This document shows positions 33,772 to 42,483 of a stretch of DNA of 64,000 nt, piece after piece. How positions within the stretch are numbered: position 1 is the first letter of the stretch; every line of letters begins with the position of its first letter. Made by a program: the position numbers and the translations under genes. The DNA comes from CAVQGZ01 sp963712175. Lineage in GTDB: Bacteria > Actinomycetota > Actinomycetes > Jiangellales > Jiangellaceae. Under the pieces are notes generated by a model. The model worked only from the letters and a program-made list of their open reading frames with translations. It had not been told where the DNA came from and ran no database searches. The stretch lies in NCBI GenBank assembly GCA_963712175.1, contig CAVQGZ010000008.1, forward strand, positions 124,001 through 188,000. The letters are read 5' to 3'.

Positions 33772-34595
33772 GGGGTGACCGACATCGCTGCCAGGACGGC
33801 AGCGCCGAGGGCGGCGTCCCCGTCGACGGTCGCGTCCAGCTGGTCGGGCGAGCGTCTACCCCCACACGCCAGGACGAAGTCCTGCACCGACATCGACAGG
33901 TGCACGTCGGCGTCATCGGCGCCCACATCCACGACGCGGGCTCGACCGTCCTCACCCACCGCGATGGTCACCTCGTCGGCCCCCGCCGGGCGGGTGACGG
34001 TGAAGGCGACGGTCGTCCCCGCCGGTGGACGCACCTTCTTCCCCACCACGTACGGCAGCGCTGCTGCGAACTGGCGAACGGTGAGCTCCGCCCCGGGGGA
34101 GTCCCACCCGCCCGGGTGCCCGACGGCCCGACGGATGTCCTGCTCGTGCATCCAGTAGTCGAGCGTGCGGTCGCGCAGCAGCGGCTCCCATGTCGTCCCG
34201 GGGCGGGGGAACGATGCCGGTGGGTCGCCGGGTTCATCGGCCTCGAGGGTCTGACGCAGGACGTGAACCGCGCGCTCGAGCTCCGCGATCAGCTCGGTCG
34301 TCGTCCTGGCGCGCCGAGCCGCCACGCCGCGCTCTGTGTAGGCCCGGAAGGGGTCGTCCCGGGCGTCAGCCGGGATCTCGCTCTCGTCGGCCAACGTCGA
34401 GGCTTCGCCTGCCAGCTCGGACTCCAGGTGGGCGAGGTGGGCCAGGATGTCGCGCACGTTCCACCCCGGAAGGTCGGTGGCGGCCACGAGCTCGTGGTCG
34501 TCCAGGTGCCCTACCAGCTCGAGCACGGCGTCGGCGCTGGCGGACCAGGCCTGGACGAGGTCGGCCGATCGGGTCGGTGTGTCAGGAGTACCCAC
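33768..34595 (-). CDS. Maleylpyruvate-isomerase-family, mycothiol-dependent protein
   Basis: A 275-residue protein of the MDMPI/DinB-like fold. The zinc-binding region reads LPGWNVRDILAHLAHLESELAG, and a second His is in DYWMHEQDIRRAVG; the C-terminal sterol-carrier-like part ends in LACGGRRSPDQL. Family members use mycothiol, the low-molecular-weight thiol of actinobacteria. The specific reaction is unknown. Its stop overlaps the GH1 start, so the two genes are cotranscribed, but no functional link is obvious. Confidence 0.83.
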   Translation of the reverse strand: MGTPDTPTRSADLVQAWSASADAVLELVGHLDDHELVAATDLPGWNVRDILAHLAHLESELAGEASTLADESEIPADARDDPFRAYTERGVAARRARTTTELIAELERAVHVLRQTLEADEPGDPPASFPRPGTTWEPLLRDRTLDYWMHEQDIRRAVGHPGGWDSPGAELTVRQFAAALPYVVGKKVRPPAGTTVAFTVTRPAGADEVTIAVGEDGRARVVDVGADDADVHLSMSVQDFVLACGGRRSPDQLDATVDGDAALGAAVLAAMSVTP

Positions 34596-34716
34596 CAGAG
34601 CACGCTACTGCCACGTCCCCTAGTCGATCCCCAGGGCTTCGTGGCGACCGCCGAGGACGAATGGCACTGGATGCGATGCATGGCTAGGAACACGCTGGCG
34701 TGAGAGGTGGAAGGCC

Positions 34717-35262
34717 ATGTCGTTGTATGCAGGCCCAGAATCGGCGGTGGAGAGTGAACGGACGAGGGCAGCGGGTGACGAGTGGGGTGCGCCCGTCGCC
34801 GCCGTGGAGAAGTCGAGACCCCGTCGTAGGACTCTCGTCGTGGCGACCGTGGCTGCTCTGGTGGCACTGCTCGTCGGAGGAGTTGGCGGCGGGTTGATCG
34901 GGTCGGCGATTGGCTCGGCCGTTGCGGAGGAAGAGCAGGCCCAGGCCATCGCTGATCTGCGCGACGACGTTGCCGAGCTGGAGTCAGCCAGCGCCACGCT
35001 CGAAGACGACAACGCCTCCCTCCAGGAGTCTCTGGCCTGGATGGAGGACCAGATGGGTGCGTGCCAGGTCGCCGCGATGTTTGCGGCGCAGATCATCGCG
35101 AACCGGCAGGAAGCCCTCGATCTCGAGATGGACGAGACCGTGCCCCTGGACGAGCTTGGCGTCCAGCTGCTCGAGATGGACAGCGAGTTCGCGCGCTTGA
35201 CCGGGCAGTTCGACCTCGCCAGCGCCGTTTGCGGAGCGCCCACTGGAGGCACAGACACCTAG
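34717..35262 (+). CDS. Hypothetical single-pass membrane protein with coiled coil
   Basis: A 181-residue protein of unknown function. A charged N-terminus (about 40 residues) is followed by one membrane helix (LVVATVAALVALLVGGVGGGLIGSA, about 40-65) and then an extracellular heptad-rich region (AQAIADLRDDVAELESASATLEDDNASL) predicted as coiled coil. Two cysteines remain in the outer part (GACQVAA and AVCGAP). ATG at 34717 follows GAGGTGGAAGG. It precedes the thioredoxin-NHL gene by 53 bp on the same strand. Confidence 0.65.
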   Translation: MSLYAGPESAVESERTRAAGDEWGAPVAAVEKSRPRRRTLVVATVAALVALLVGGVGGGLIGSAIGSAVAEEEQAQAIADLRDDVAELESASATLEDDNASLQESLAWMEDQMGACQVAAMFAAQIIANRQEALDLEMDETVPLDELGVQLLEMDSEFARLTGQFDLASAVCGAPTGGTDT

Positions 35263-35315
35263 GCCCAGTCCACGGGACTCGACGAGCGCGAGGAGCGGTC
35301 GGCTCCCATACCCTG

Positions 35316-37124
35316 GTGACGGTGGCCCGCATTCGCGCCCCCGAGCTGGTCGGCCGAGGCTGGTACAACACTGGCGGGCCAGACGTGTCCATGGCTGATC
35401 TGCGGGGACGCTTCGTCCTTCTCGACTTCTGGACCTTCTGCTGCATCAACTGTCTGCACGTGCTGGACGAGCTGCGTCCGATCGAGGAGCGATGGCACGA
35501 CGAGCTGACCATCGTCGGGGTGCACTCCCCGAAGTTCCGCCACGAGGCCGAACCTGGGGCGGTGGCCGATGCCGTCGCGCGGTACGGCATCAGGCACCCG
35601 GTGCTCGACGACGCCGATATGGCGACATGGCAGGCCTATGCGGCCAAGGCTTGGCCGACGCTCGTGCTTGTCGACCCCGAGGGCTTCATCGCGGCGCGCT
35701 ACGCGGGGGAGGGGCATGCGCATGCGATCGACGCGCTCCTGAGAGAGCTGGTGCCCCGAGCTCGCGCTCGCGGCACCCTCAGCCCGGATGGTCGGACGGT
35801 GCCGCCTCCCCAGCCGAGACGGGACGGCCTGCACTTCCCCTCCAGCGTCCTGCCGCTGCCCGACGGGCGGGTCCTCGTTGCTGACACCGCTGCGCATCAG
35901 CTGGCAATCGTGGGAGATGACGGGGATCAGGTACGGGCTCGATTCGGCACAGGCGAGCGGGGTCTGAGAGACGGCGGTCCGAACGAGGCCCAGCTCAACG
36001 AGCCCCAGGGCATGTGTCTGCTGCCGCCGGAGGTCTCGCAGTCAGTCGGGTACGAGGTCGTCGTCGCTGACACCGTCAACCATGCCCTGCGAGGGCTGAG
36101 GCTGGCCGACGGCAGGATTCGGACGGTCGCTGGGACTGGACGGGCGTGGACGCCCCTCGAGGAGCGGGGCCTGTCCTCGCCGTGGGACGTCGCCTGGTGG
36201 AAAGGCCGCGTCTGGGTGGCGATGGCGGGCATCCACCAGCTCTGGACGTTCGACCCCCTGACTGGGCAGGCCGAGGCGGTCGCGGGCACCCGAACCGAGG
36301 GCCTGCGGGACGGTCCGCTGGCGCAGGCCTGGTTCGCCCAGCCGTCCGGACTGGCACCCGACGCCGACGGCCTGTGGGTCGTGGACGCCGAGACGTCGGC
36401 TCTGCGCCGGGTCAGCGATGCAGCGGTGCGCACCGTGATCGGCGCAGGACTGTTCGACTTCGGCTTCCGCGACGGGGGACCTGACGTCGCCCGACTCCAG
36501 CACCCCCTCGGCGCCGCCGTCCTCGGTGACGGCTCTGTTGCGATCGCCGACACCTACAACGGTGCGCTGCGCCGTTTCGACCCAGCGACCGGCCGGCTCA
36601 GCACGCTGGCCGTCGGTCTGAGTGAGCCCAGCCAGGTCGTCGCGACCGCTGACGGGCTGCTGGTCGTCGAGTCGGCCGCGCACCGCCTCGTGACCGTTCC
36701 TCGTGCGGCGCGCGCCGACGCCAGCGGTGATGCCGAGCGCGCCGAGCGGGCGCCCTCTCCGGTCGCCCCAGGTGACGTCGAGCTCGTCGTGGAGTTCACG
36801 GCGCCCCCGGGCCAGAAGCTGGACGAGCGCTACGGCCCGCCGACCCGAGTCACCGTCTCGTCCACCCCGGCCGCGTTGCTGAGATCGGGGGACGGGACCT
36901 CCAGCGAGCTTCACCGGTGGATCTCGGTCGACGCCGCGGTGGGCGCAGGAGTACTGCATGTGACGGCATCAGCGGCCTCGTGCGACGAGGAGGACGCGGT
37001 CGGAAGCGCCTGTCACCTGCACCAGCAGGACTGGGGCATTCCGGTCGTCGTCGAGTCCACCGCGCCCGCGGTTCTCAGGCTCGCCCTCGGGTCCACGCAG
37101 CCGCTGCCCGACGGAGACGACTAG
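35316..37124 (+). CDS. Thioredoxin-like domain fused to NHL beta-propeller
   Basis: A 602-residue protein. The first 150 residues are a TlpA/thioredoxin-like domain with DFWTFCCINCLHVLDEL, giving a redox pair Cys43-Cys46, and a cis-proline region AKAWPTLVLVDPEG. A beta-propeller with NHL-type repeats follows (PRRDGLHFPSSVLPLPDGRVLVADTAAH, LNEPQGMCLL and similar), then a C-terminal beta-rich domain (residues about 470-600). The order matches NHLRC2-like proteins, whose role is not settled. No signal peptide is seen. GTG at 35316 or 35322 is the start. Confidence 0.85.
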   Translation: MTVARIRAPELVGRGWYNTGGPDVSMADLRGRFVLLDFWTFCCINCLHVLDELRPIEERWHDELTIVGVHSPKFRHEAEPGAVADAVARYGIRHPVLDDADMATWQAYAAKAWPTLVLVDPEGFIAARYAGEGHAHAIDALLRELVPRARARGTLSPDGRTVPPPQPRRDGLHFPSSVLPLPDGRVLVADTAAHQLAIVGDDGDQVRARFGTGERGLRDGGPNEAQLNEPQGMCLLPPEVSQSVGYEVVVADTVNHALRGLRLADGRIRTVAGTGRAWTPLEERGLSSPWDVAWWKGRVWVAMAGIHQLWTFDPLTGQAEAVAGTRTEGLRDGPLAQAWFAQPSGLAPDADGLWVVDAETSALRRVSDAAVRTVIGAGLFDFGFRDGGPDVARLQHPLGAAVLGDGSVAIADTYNGALRRFDPATGRLSTLAVGLSEPSQVVATADGLLVVESAAHRLVTVPRAARADASGDAERAERAPSPVAPGDVELVVEFTAPPGQKLDERYGPPTRVTVSSTPAALLRSGDGTSSELHRWISVDAAVGAGVLHVTASAASCDEEDAVGSACHLHQQDWGIPVVVESTAPAVLRLALGSTQPLPDGDD

Positions 37125-37303
37125 CGGGCGTCCTTCTTGCCGGGGGCGGAGTTCCCGTAGGTCAGTGCCATCATGCCGGTGAAGGCCACGATCCAACCGG
37201 CCAGCACCATCCCGGGAATGGAGTCACCGAGCACGAACGCCGTGAACAGCCCCACGCCGATCAGGATCACCCCGAAGCCGGATGGGACGTGCGGGCTCGT
37301 CAT
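37121..37303 (-). CDS. Small two-helix membrane protein
   Basis: A 60-residue hypothetical protein with two hydrophobic segments (GFGVILIGVGLFTAFVL and MVLAGWIVAFTGMMALTYG) and a basic C-terminus. Composition and the tidy four-base convergent overlap with the thioredoxin-NHL gene suggest a real gene. No function can be assigned. Confidence 0.55.
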   Translation of the reverse strand: MTSPHVPSGFGVILIGVGLFTAFVLGDSIPGMVLAGWIVAFTGMMALTYGNSAPGKKDAR

Positions 37304-37405
37304 GTCAGATTCCTACTCCGGGTGCACCCTCGGCGCGACTCGGGGGCACTCGCGTCACGCACCCGGCGTGGGGCGCACCCGAAGCAGGAGCCCAGCGATC
37401 GAGGC

Positions 37406-39265
37406 CTAGAAGGACTCGATCGGCAGGTCCATCACCGCGTTGTCGGTGGACTCCGCGATCGCCCGCTCCGCGGTGAGCTTCGGCAGCATCTGGCGGGCGA
37501 AGAACTGGGCCGTCGCGACCTTGCCCTCGTAGAACGCCTTGTCGGCGTCCGACACGTCACCGGACAACGCGGTGAGAGCCACCTCGGCCTGGCGCAGCAG
37601 CAGCCATGAGACGACGACGTCGCCCACGGCCATGAGCAGGCGTGTGGTGTTGAGGCCCACCTTGTACACGTTGCGGATGTCGCTGTCGTCGGCCTGCGGG
37701 TTGGCGCTCATCAGGAAACCGAAGACCGCACCGAGCATGCCCTGGGTGTCCTCGAGCCCCTTGGCCAGGAGCTCCCGCTCGACCTTGAGGCGCCCGTTGC
37801 CGGCCTCGCTGGAGGCAAACTCCGTGATCTGCCCAGCGAGCCACGTCAGAGCCTTGGCCTGGTCCTTCACGATCTTGCGGAAGAAGAAGTCCTGACCCTG
37901 GATCGCCGTGGTGCCCTCGTACAGGGTGTCGATCTTGGCGTCCCGGACGTACTGCTCGATCGGGTAGTCCTGCAGGAATCCGGACCCTCCAAGCGTCTGA
38001 AGGCTCTCGGTGCCCAGCAGAACCCAGGCCCGCTCGGATCCGTAGCCCTTGACGATGGGCAGAAGCAGGTCGTTGACCCGCTCGGCCATGTCGTCGTGCT
38101 CGCCCTTGGCGCTCGCGAGCTGGACGGCGTCCTGCTGAGAGGCGGTGAACAGCACCAGCGCCCGCATGCCCTCGGCGAACGCCTTCTGCGTCATGAGCGA
38201 TCGGCGCACGTCGGGGTGGTGGGTGATGGTGACGCGGGGGGCTGTCTTGTCGGCGGCCTGGGTGAGGTCGGCGCCCTGTACTCGCTCCTTGGCGTACTCG
38301 AGCGCGTTGAGGTAGCCGGTCGACAGCGTCGAGATGGCCTTCGTACCGACCATCATGCGGGCCTGCTCGATCACCCGGAACATCTGAGCGATGCCGTCGT
38401 GCACATCACCCACGAGGTACCCGACCGCAGGCTCGCCGTCTCCGAAGGTCATCTCGCAGGTCGCCGACACCTTGATGCCCATCTTGCGCTCGACATTGGT
38501 GGCGTAGACGCCGTTGCGCTCCCCGATCTCCCCGGTGTCCCAGTCGAAGTGGTACTTGGGCACGAGGAAGAGCGACAGGCCCTTGGTGCCCGGGCCGCCG
38601 ACGCCCTCGACGCCGACGGGCCGGGCGAGAACGAGGTGGACGATGTTGTCGGACAGGTCGTGGTCACCGGAGGTGATGAAGCGCTTGACCCCGGTGATGT
38701 GCCACGTGCCGTCGGCCTGCGGGTGCGCCTTGGTCTTGCCGGCACCCACGTCCGAGCCGGCGTCGGGCTCGGTCAGCACCATGGTCGCGTTCCACTCCTT
38801 CTCGACCATGAGGCGCGCGACCTTCTTCTGCTCCTCCGTGGCGATGCTGTCGAGGATCGCGGCGAACGAGGGCCCCATGTTGTAGAGGTAGACGCCGGGG
38901 TGGGCGCCGAGGACGAGTTCGCTCATGGACCAGACGAGGGTGGCGGGCGCCGGTTGGCCGCCGATCTCCTCGGGCAGGCCCAGGCTCCAGAAGCCGGAGT
39001 CCATCCAGGTTCGGTAGGCCTTCCTCATCCCCTCGGGGACGGTGACCGTGCGCGCCTCGGCGTCGTAGACCGTCGTGTTGCGGTCGTCCTCGACGAACGA
39101 CTCGGCCAGGTCCTCACGCGCCAGGCGGTCAACCTCAGCCAGGACATGGCGGGCAGTCTCGCCGTCGGTCTCCTCGAACGGGCCGTGGCCGAGAACGTCG
39201 TCTCGCCCCAGGACTTCGAAGAGGTTGAACTCGATGTCGCGCAGGTTCGAGCGGTAGTGCCCCAT
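37406..39265 (-). CDS. Long-form acyl-CoA dehydrogenase, FadE5-like
   Basis: A 619-residue acyl-CoA dehydrogenase, longer than the usual 380-400 residues because of the extra N-terminal and C-terminal regions of the FadE5/Acyl-CoA_dh_C group. The FAD segment MVLTEPDAGSDVGAGKTKA and WHITGVKRFITSGDHD are clear, and YEGTTAIQGQDFFFRK carries the catalytic glutamate. It desaturates an acyl-CoA at the alpha-beta position in beta-oxidation. ATG at 39265 follows GGTGGAGG; the GTG at 39277 is less likely because the SD would lie within it. Confidence 0.92.
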   Translation of the reverse strand: MGHYRSNLRDIEFNLFEVLGRDDVLGHGPFEETDGETARHVLAEVDRLAREDLAESFVEDDRNTTVYDAEARTVTVPEGMRKAYRTWMDSGFWSLGLPEEIGGQPAPATLVWSMSELVLGAHPGVYLYNMGPSFAAILDSIATEEQKKVARLMVEKEWNATMVLTEPDAGSDVGAGKTKAHPQADGTWHITGVKRFITSGDHDLSDNIVHLVLARPVGVEGVGGPGTKGLSLFLVPKYHFDWDTGEIGERNGVYATNVERKMGIKVSATCEMTFGDGEPAVGYLVGDVHDGIAQMFRVIEQARMMVGTKAISTLSTGYLNALEYAKERVQGADLTQAADKTAPRVTITHHPDVRRSLMTQKAFAEGMRALVLFTASQQDAVQLASAKGEHDDMAERVNDLLLPIVKGYGSERAWVLLGTESLQTLGGSGFLQDYPIEQYVRDAKIDTLYEGTTAIQGQDFFFRKIVKDQAKALTWLAGQITEFASSEAGNGRLKVERELLAKGLEDTQGMLGAVFGFLMSANPQADDSDIRNVYKVGLNTTRLLMAVGDVVVSWLLLRQAEVALTALSGDVSDADKAFYEGKVATAQFFARQMLPKLTAERAIAESTDNAVMDLPIESF

Positions 39266-39394
39266 GCTGTCCTCCACCTTTGCTGGGGGCGCACCAGACG
39301 CCCCGGGTTACTCGCCGGTAACCCCATAGTCCTACTCGCGGGTAACTTTCGCAAGTGCCCTGTGGCACAAGGGGATTTCGCGACACGACCCATC

Positions 39395-39409
39395 GATGGA
39401 GCGGATGGT
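39395..39409. repeat. Second copy of the 15-bp GATGGAGCGGATGGT repeat
   Basis: Identical to 24693-24707. It lies in the gap between the FadE5-like and PimB-like genes, again beside a hairpin. Confidence 0.6.
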
Positions 39410-39433
39410 TCGGCGAGGGGCCCATGGATGGCT

Positions 39434-39460
39434 CCGATGGTGCGCGTGGAGCACCATCGG
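39434..39460. terminator. Hairpin downstream of the glycosyltransferase gene
   Basis: CCGATGGTGC (39434-39443), 7-base loop, GCACCATCGG (39451-39460): a perfect 10-bp stem. It is 13 bp past the glycosyltransferase stop on the minus strand, where it may terminate transcription, although no T-run follows. Confidence 0.5.
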
Positions 39461-39472
39461 GTTCAGCCACGG

Positions 39473-40616
39473 TCAGGCGGACGTGGCCTCGCCGGCCAGC
39501 AGGTCCTTCAGCCGAGTTGCCGCGCGGTCCCAGGTCCACTCGCGCTGAACCCAGGCCCGCCCGGCCGTCCCGTACGCCGCACTGCGCCCGGCGTCGGCAA
39601 GCAGACCCGCAACCGTGGCGGCAACCTCTGCGACGTCGTGGCCGTCGACGACCTCGCCGGTTCGCCCGGGCAGCACGGCGTCCGGAGCGCCGCCGGATCG
39701 TCCGGCGACGACGGGCAGGCCGACGGCCGAGGCCTCGAGGTAGACGATCCCCAGCCCCTCGACGTCCAGGCCGAGGTGCCGGGTGCGGCAGGGCATGGCG
39801 AAGACGTCACCCGCCGCGTAGTGCGCCGGCAGCGCCGCGAAGGGCACCGACCCGGTGATCACGACGTGCTTGCCCATGCCCGTGTCGTCGGCCAGCCGTT
39901 GCAGCGCCGTTCGGTGCGGCCCGCCGCCGACCAGCAGCAGCGCAGCGTCCGGCACCTCGAGCCGGATCCGAGGCAGGGCCTTGATCAGGGTGTCCTGCCC
40001 CTTGCGCGGCATGAGCCGCGAGACGCAGACCACCACGGGACGCTCGTGCAGGCCCAACGAGTGCCGTACCTCCTCACCGTCCACCCCTGGGTGGAACACG
40101 GTGGGATCGACCCCAGGCGCGAGCTGCACCATGCGGGACCCGGCAGCCGGTGACAGGGCTCCGGCGATCCGCTCGCGCGTGTACTCGCCGAGGTAGGTCA
40201 TCGCATCGAGCCCCTCGCCGACCCGAGCGCAGCACCTGGCGCGCTCCTGGGTAGCCGGCCCAGCCCGCCTCGTGCCCGTGGGTGATCCCCACCGCGCGCG
40301 CGACCCCGCTCGATCGAAGCGCCGGTGCCAGCAGCCCCAGCGGCGCGGCCGCACCGAACAGGACGGCCTGCGCCCGGTGGGCGCGCGCCAGCTCGACGGC
40401 CCGGCGCCGCACGGAGCGGGTCGGTAGCAGCACCGTCGTGTCCTCGCGCACGACCTCGAACGATGCGGCGGCGTCGAAGTCCTCCCAGCCGGAGAACCTC
40501 GACGCGTACACCAGCACGTCGTCGCCCGGCAAGCGTCGGACGAGCTCGTGCACGAAGGTCTGGATGCCCCCAGGTCGGGGCGGGAAGTCGTTGGTCACGA
40601 CGAGCGTGCGGGTCAA
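39473..40616 (-). CDS. pimB: PimB-type GT4 mannosyltransferase with one frameshift
   Basis: A GDP-mannose-dependent transferase that adds the second mannose to phosphatidylinositol mannoside. The N-terminal frame (from ATG 40616) has LVVTNDFPPRPGGIQTFVHEL, FGAAAPLGLLAP and THGHEAGW; the C-terminal frame has VVVCVSRLMPRKGQDTLIKALP, GGGPHRTAL, MPCRTRHLGLDVEGLGIVYLEA and AGRSGGAPDAV, all matching PimB' (Rv2188c). A single extra base near 40226 separates ARQVLR from RVGEGLDAMTYL; removing it restores a 380-residue frame. This may be a sequence error, since the enzyme is normally needed in actinobacteria that make PIMs. Confidence 0.85.
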
Positions 40617-40706
40617 GGCGGTACGTCCTGGTCAGCTCACGACGCCGTGCGTACAGCTGATGAAGCCCGCTGGAAGCCCGGAGAAGTCGCGGTCCATCCG
40701 AGCACG

Positions 40707-41708
40707 CTACGGGTCGAGCGCGGGGAACACCCGGCCCGTCGCTTCGCCGAACTCGTAGATCTCGTGAGGTGGGCCGACGATGTGCGGGTCGGGGGTCCCG
40801 ACGATCGACTCGTCCTTCTCGTCGTAGGGGAGCTGGTCGAGCAGGAAGCGCATGGCCTCGATTCGGCCCCGCTTCTTGTCGTTGCTGCGCACGACCGTCC
40901 ACGGTGCCCACGACGTGTCGGTGTAGTAGAACATCGACTCCTTGGCCTCGGTGTAGGAGTCCCACCTGTCCAGCGACGCCAGGTCCATCGGGGACAGCTT
41001 CCACTGCCGAACCGGGTCGATGCGCCGGATCGTGAAGCGGGCGATCTGCTCCTTGCGGGACACCGAGAACCAGAACTTGATCAGCGTCACGCCGTCGCGT
41101 ACGAGCATCCGCTCGAACGCGGGCGCTTGCCGCATGAACTCCTCGTACTGCTCGTCGCTGCAGAAGCCCATGACCCGCTCGACGACGGCGCGGTTGTACC
41201 AGGACCGGTCGAACAGCACGATCTCACCATCGGTCGGCAGGTGGCGGATGTAGCGCTGGAAGTACCACTGGCCCTTCTCGCGCTCGGTCGGCTTGGTGAG
41301 CGCCACGACCGTCGCACCGCGGGGGTTCAGGTGCTCCATGAAGCGCTTGATCGTGCCGCCCTTGCCGGCGGCGTCCCGGCCCTCGAAGACGATGACGATG
41401 CGCTGCCCCGTCTCCTTGACCCAGGTCTGCATCTTCAAGAGCTCGATCTGCAGGAGCCGCTTCGTGTACTCGTAGTCGCGACGGCTCAGCCGTGCCTCGT
41501 AGGGGTAGCCCTCCCGCCACGTGTCGACCGGACGGCCGTCCGGCCCGAGCAGCACCGGGTCGTCGACCTCGTCCCAGGTCCCCTCGACCGACAAGCCCTG
41601 CAGCACGAGCTCCTCGGCCGTCAGGTCCTGCAGCGACGAGATGATGTCGGCAAGGTCCATCACCGTCTCGACGTCGACGGTGTGCTCGTGGCTCTGCTCG
41701 CTCGTCAT
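40707..41708 (-). CDS. ppk2: Polyphosphate kinase 2
   Basis: A 333-residue PPK2 that transfers phosphate between polyphosphate and nucleotides. Walker A is GRDAAGKGG (110-118), Walker B/lid region DRSWYNRAVVERVMGF starts at Asp167, and the lid KFWFSVSRKEQIARF is present. Length and the SPMDLASLDRWDSYTEAK segment fit class I PPK2. ATG at 41708 is used; two extra codons upstream are possible. It is transcribed toward the PimB gene, with a 90-bp gap. Confidence 0.93.
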   Translation of the reverse strand: MTSEQSHEHTVDVETVMDLADIISSLQDLTAEELVLQGLSVEGTWDEVDDPVLLGPDGRPVDTWREGYPYEARLSRRDYEYTKRLLQIELLKMQTWVKETGQRIVIVFEGRDAAGKGGTIKRFMEHLNPRGATVVALTKPTEREKGQWYFQRYIRHLPTDGEIVLFDRSWYNRAVVERVMGFCSDEQYEEFMRQAPAFERMLVRDGVTLIKFWFSVSRKEQIARFTIRRIDPVRQWKLSPMDLASLDRWDSYTEAKESMFYYTDTSWAPWTVVRSNDKKRGRIEAMRFLLDQLPYDEKDESIVGTPDPHIVGPPHEIYEFGEATGRVFPALDP

Positions 41709-41754
41709 GACCAACCTCCGCGGGTCAGTGTGTCGTACCGGGGTGCCCGGACGG

Positions 41755-42483
41755 CTACCCGGGCTCGACCGAGGACGCCCCGGAGACGTCGCTTTCGACC
41801 GACTCCGGCGCGCCGGAGTAGCGCACGGTCGATGCCCCGGCTGCCCGGGCGCTCAGCGTCTCGCTCACCGAGACGTCGACCCGGCTCGCACCCTCGGCGC
41901 TGACCTCGGCGGTCGTGGCCTCCAGTCGGGCCAGCTGAAGCGAGGATGCTCCGACGGCTTGGGCGTCGAGCACATTCGCGCGTCCGGAAAGGTTGACCAG
42001 GCTCGCGCCATCCGCGCTGACCGAGAGCTCCTCGACCTCGACGACCAGGAAGGCTCGACCCGCCCCGGACACGTCCACCTCGAGCAGGTCGGGGCTCAGC
42101 ACCTCGGTTCCGGTGATCGAGGCCGCTCCGGACAGCTCCACGGAGGACAGGGCATCCGCCGGCACCGTGATCTCGGCCTCCAGCGTGGCATCGAGGACGG
42201 TTCTGCCCAGCATGATCGAGAGCTCGCCGTCGTTGACGTCCACCTCGATCTGCTCGACGAGGTTGTCGTCGGTGCGCAGCACCAGGGCCGGCTCGTCGCC
42301 TGCTCGAAGGTTGACCTGGAAGGCCGACCCGACAGATACCGCGCGAAGCGCGGGGATCTCGGGGGTGGTCTCGACCACGACCCCGGAGCCCCTCGACATC
42401 GGGCCCGCGACGCAGCCGGCCAGAGCGAGGGCCGCCGAGGTCGTCGTGAGGGCCACCGCCAAGGCTGCAGCAGTGGTCTTCAT
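41755..42483 (-). CDS. Head-GIN-domain (DUF2807) lipoprotein
   Basis: A 242-residue secreted lipoprotein. The signal peptide ends in the lipobox LALAGC. The mature part is a GIN-type beta-helix with repeated strand-turn units (SSVELSGAASITG, LEVDVSGAGRAFL, LSVSADGASLVNLSG, AQAVGASSLQLARL). Such proteins are surface or envelope structures of unknown role. The start overlaps the stop of the aldolase-like gene (ATGA), making it the last gene of a four-gene operon. Confidence 0.83.
   Translation of the reverse strand: MKTTAAALAVALTTTSAALALAGCVAGPMSRGSGVVVETTPEIPALRAVSVGSAFQVNLRAGDEPALVLRTDDNLVEQIEVDVNDGELSIMLGRTVLDATLEAEITVPADALSSVELSGAASITGTEVLSPDLLEVDVSGAGRAFLVVEVEELSVSADGASLVNLSGRANVLDAQAVGASSLQLARLEATTAEVSAEGASRVDVSVSETLSARAAGASTVRYSGAPESVESDVSGASSVEPG

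Noticed and set aside
38096..40153. 685-residue plus-strand open frame
   Set aside because: Antisense to the FadE5-like and PimB-like genes, which have clear catalytic motifs; composition is His/Asp/Gly-rich shadow sequence.
40074..40354. Two overlapping glycosyltransferase genes
   Set aside because: The two frames are N- and C-terminal halves of one PimB-type protein joined by removing one base, so they were annotated as one frameshifted gene.
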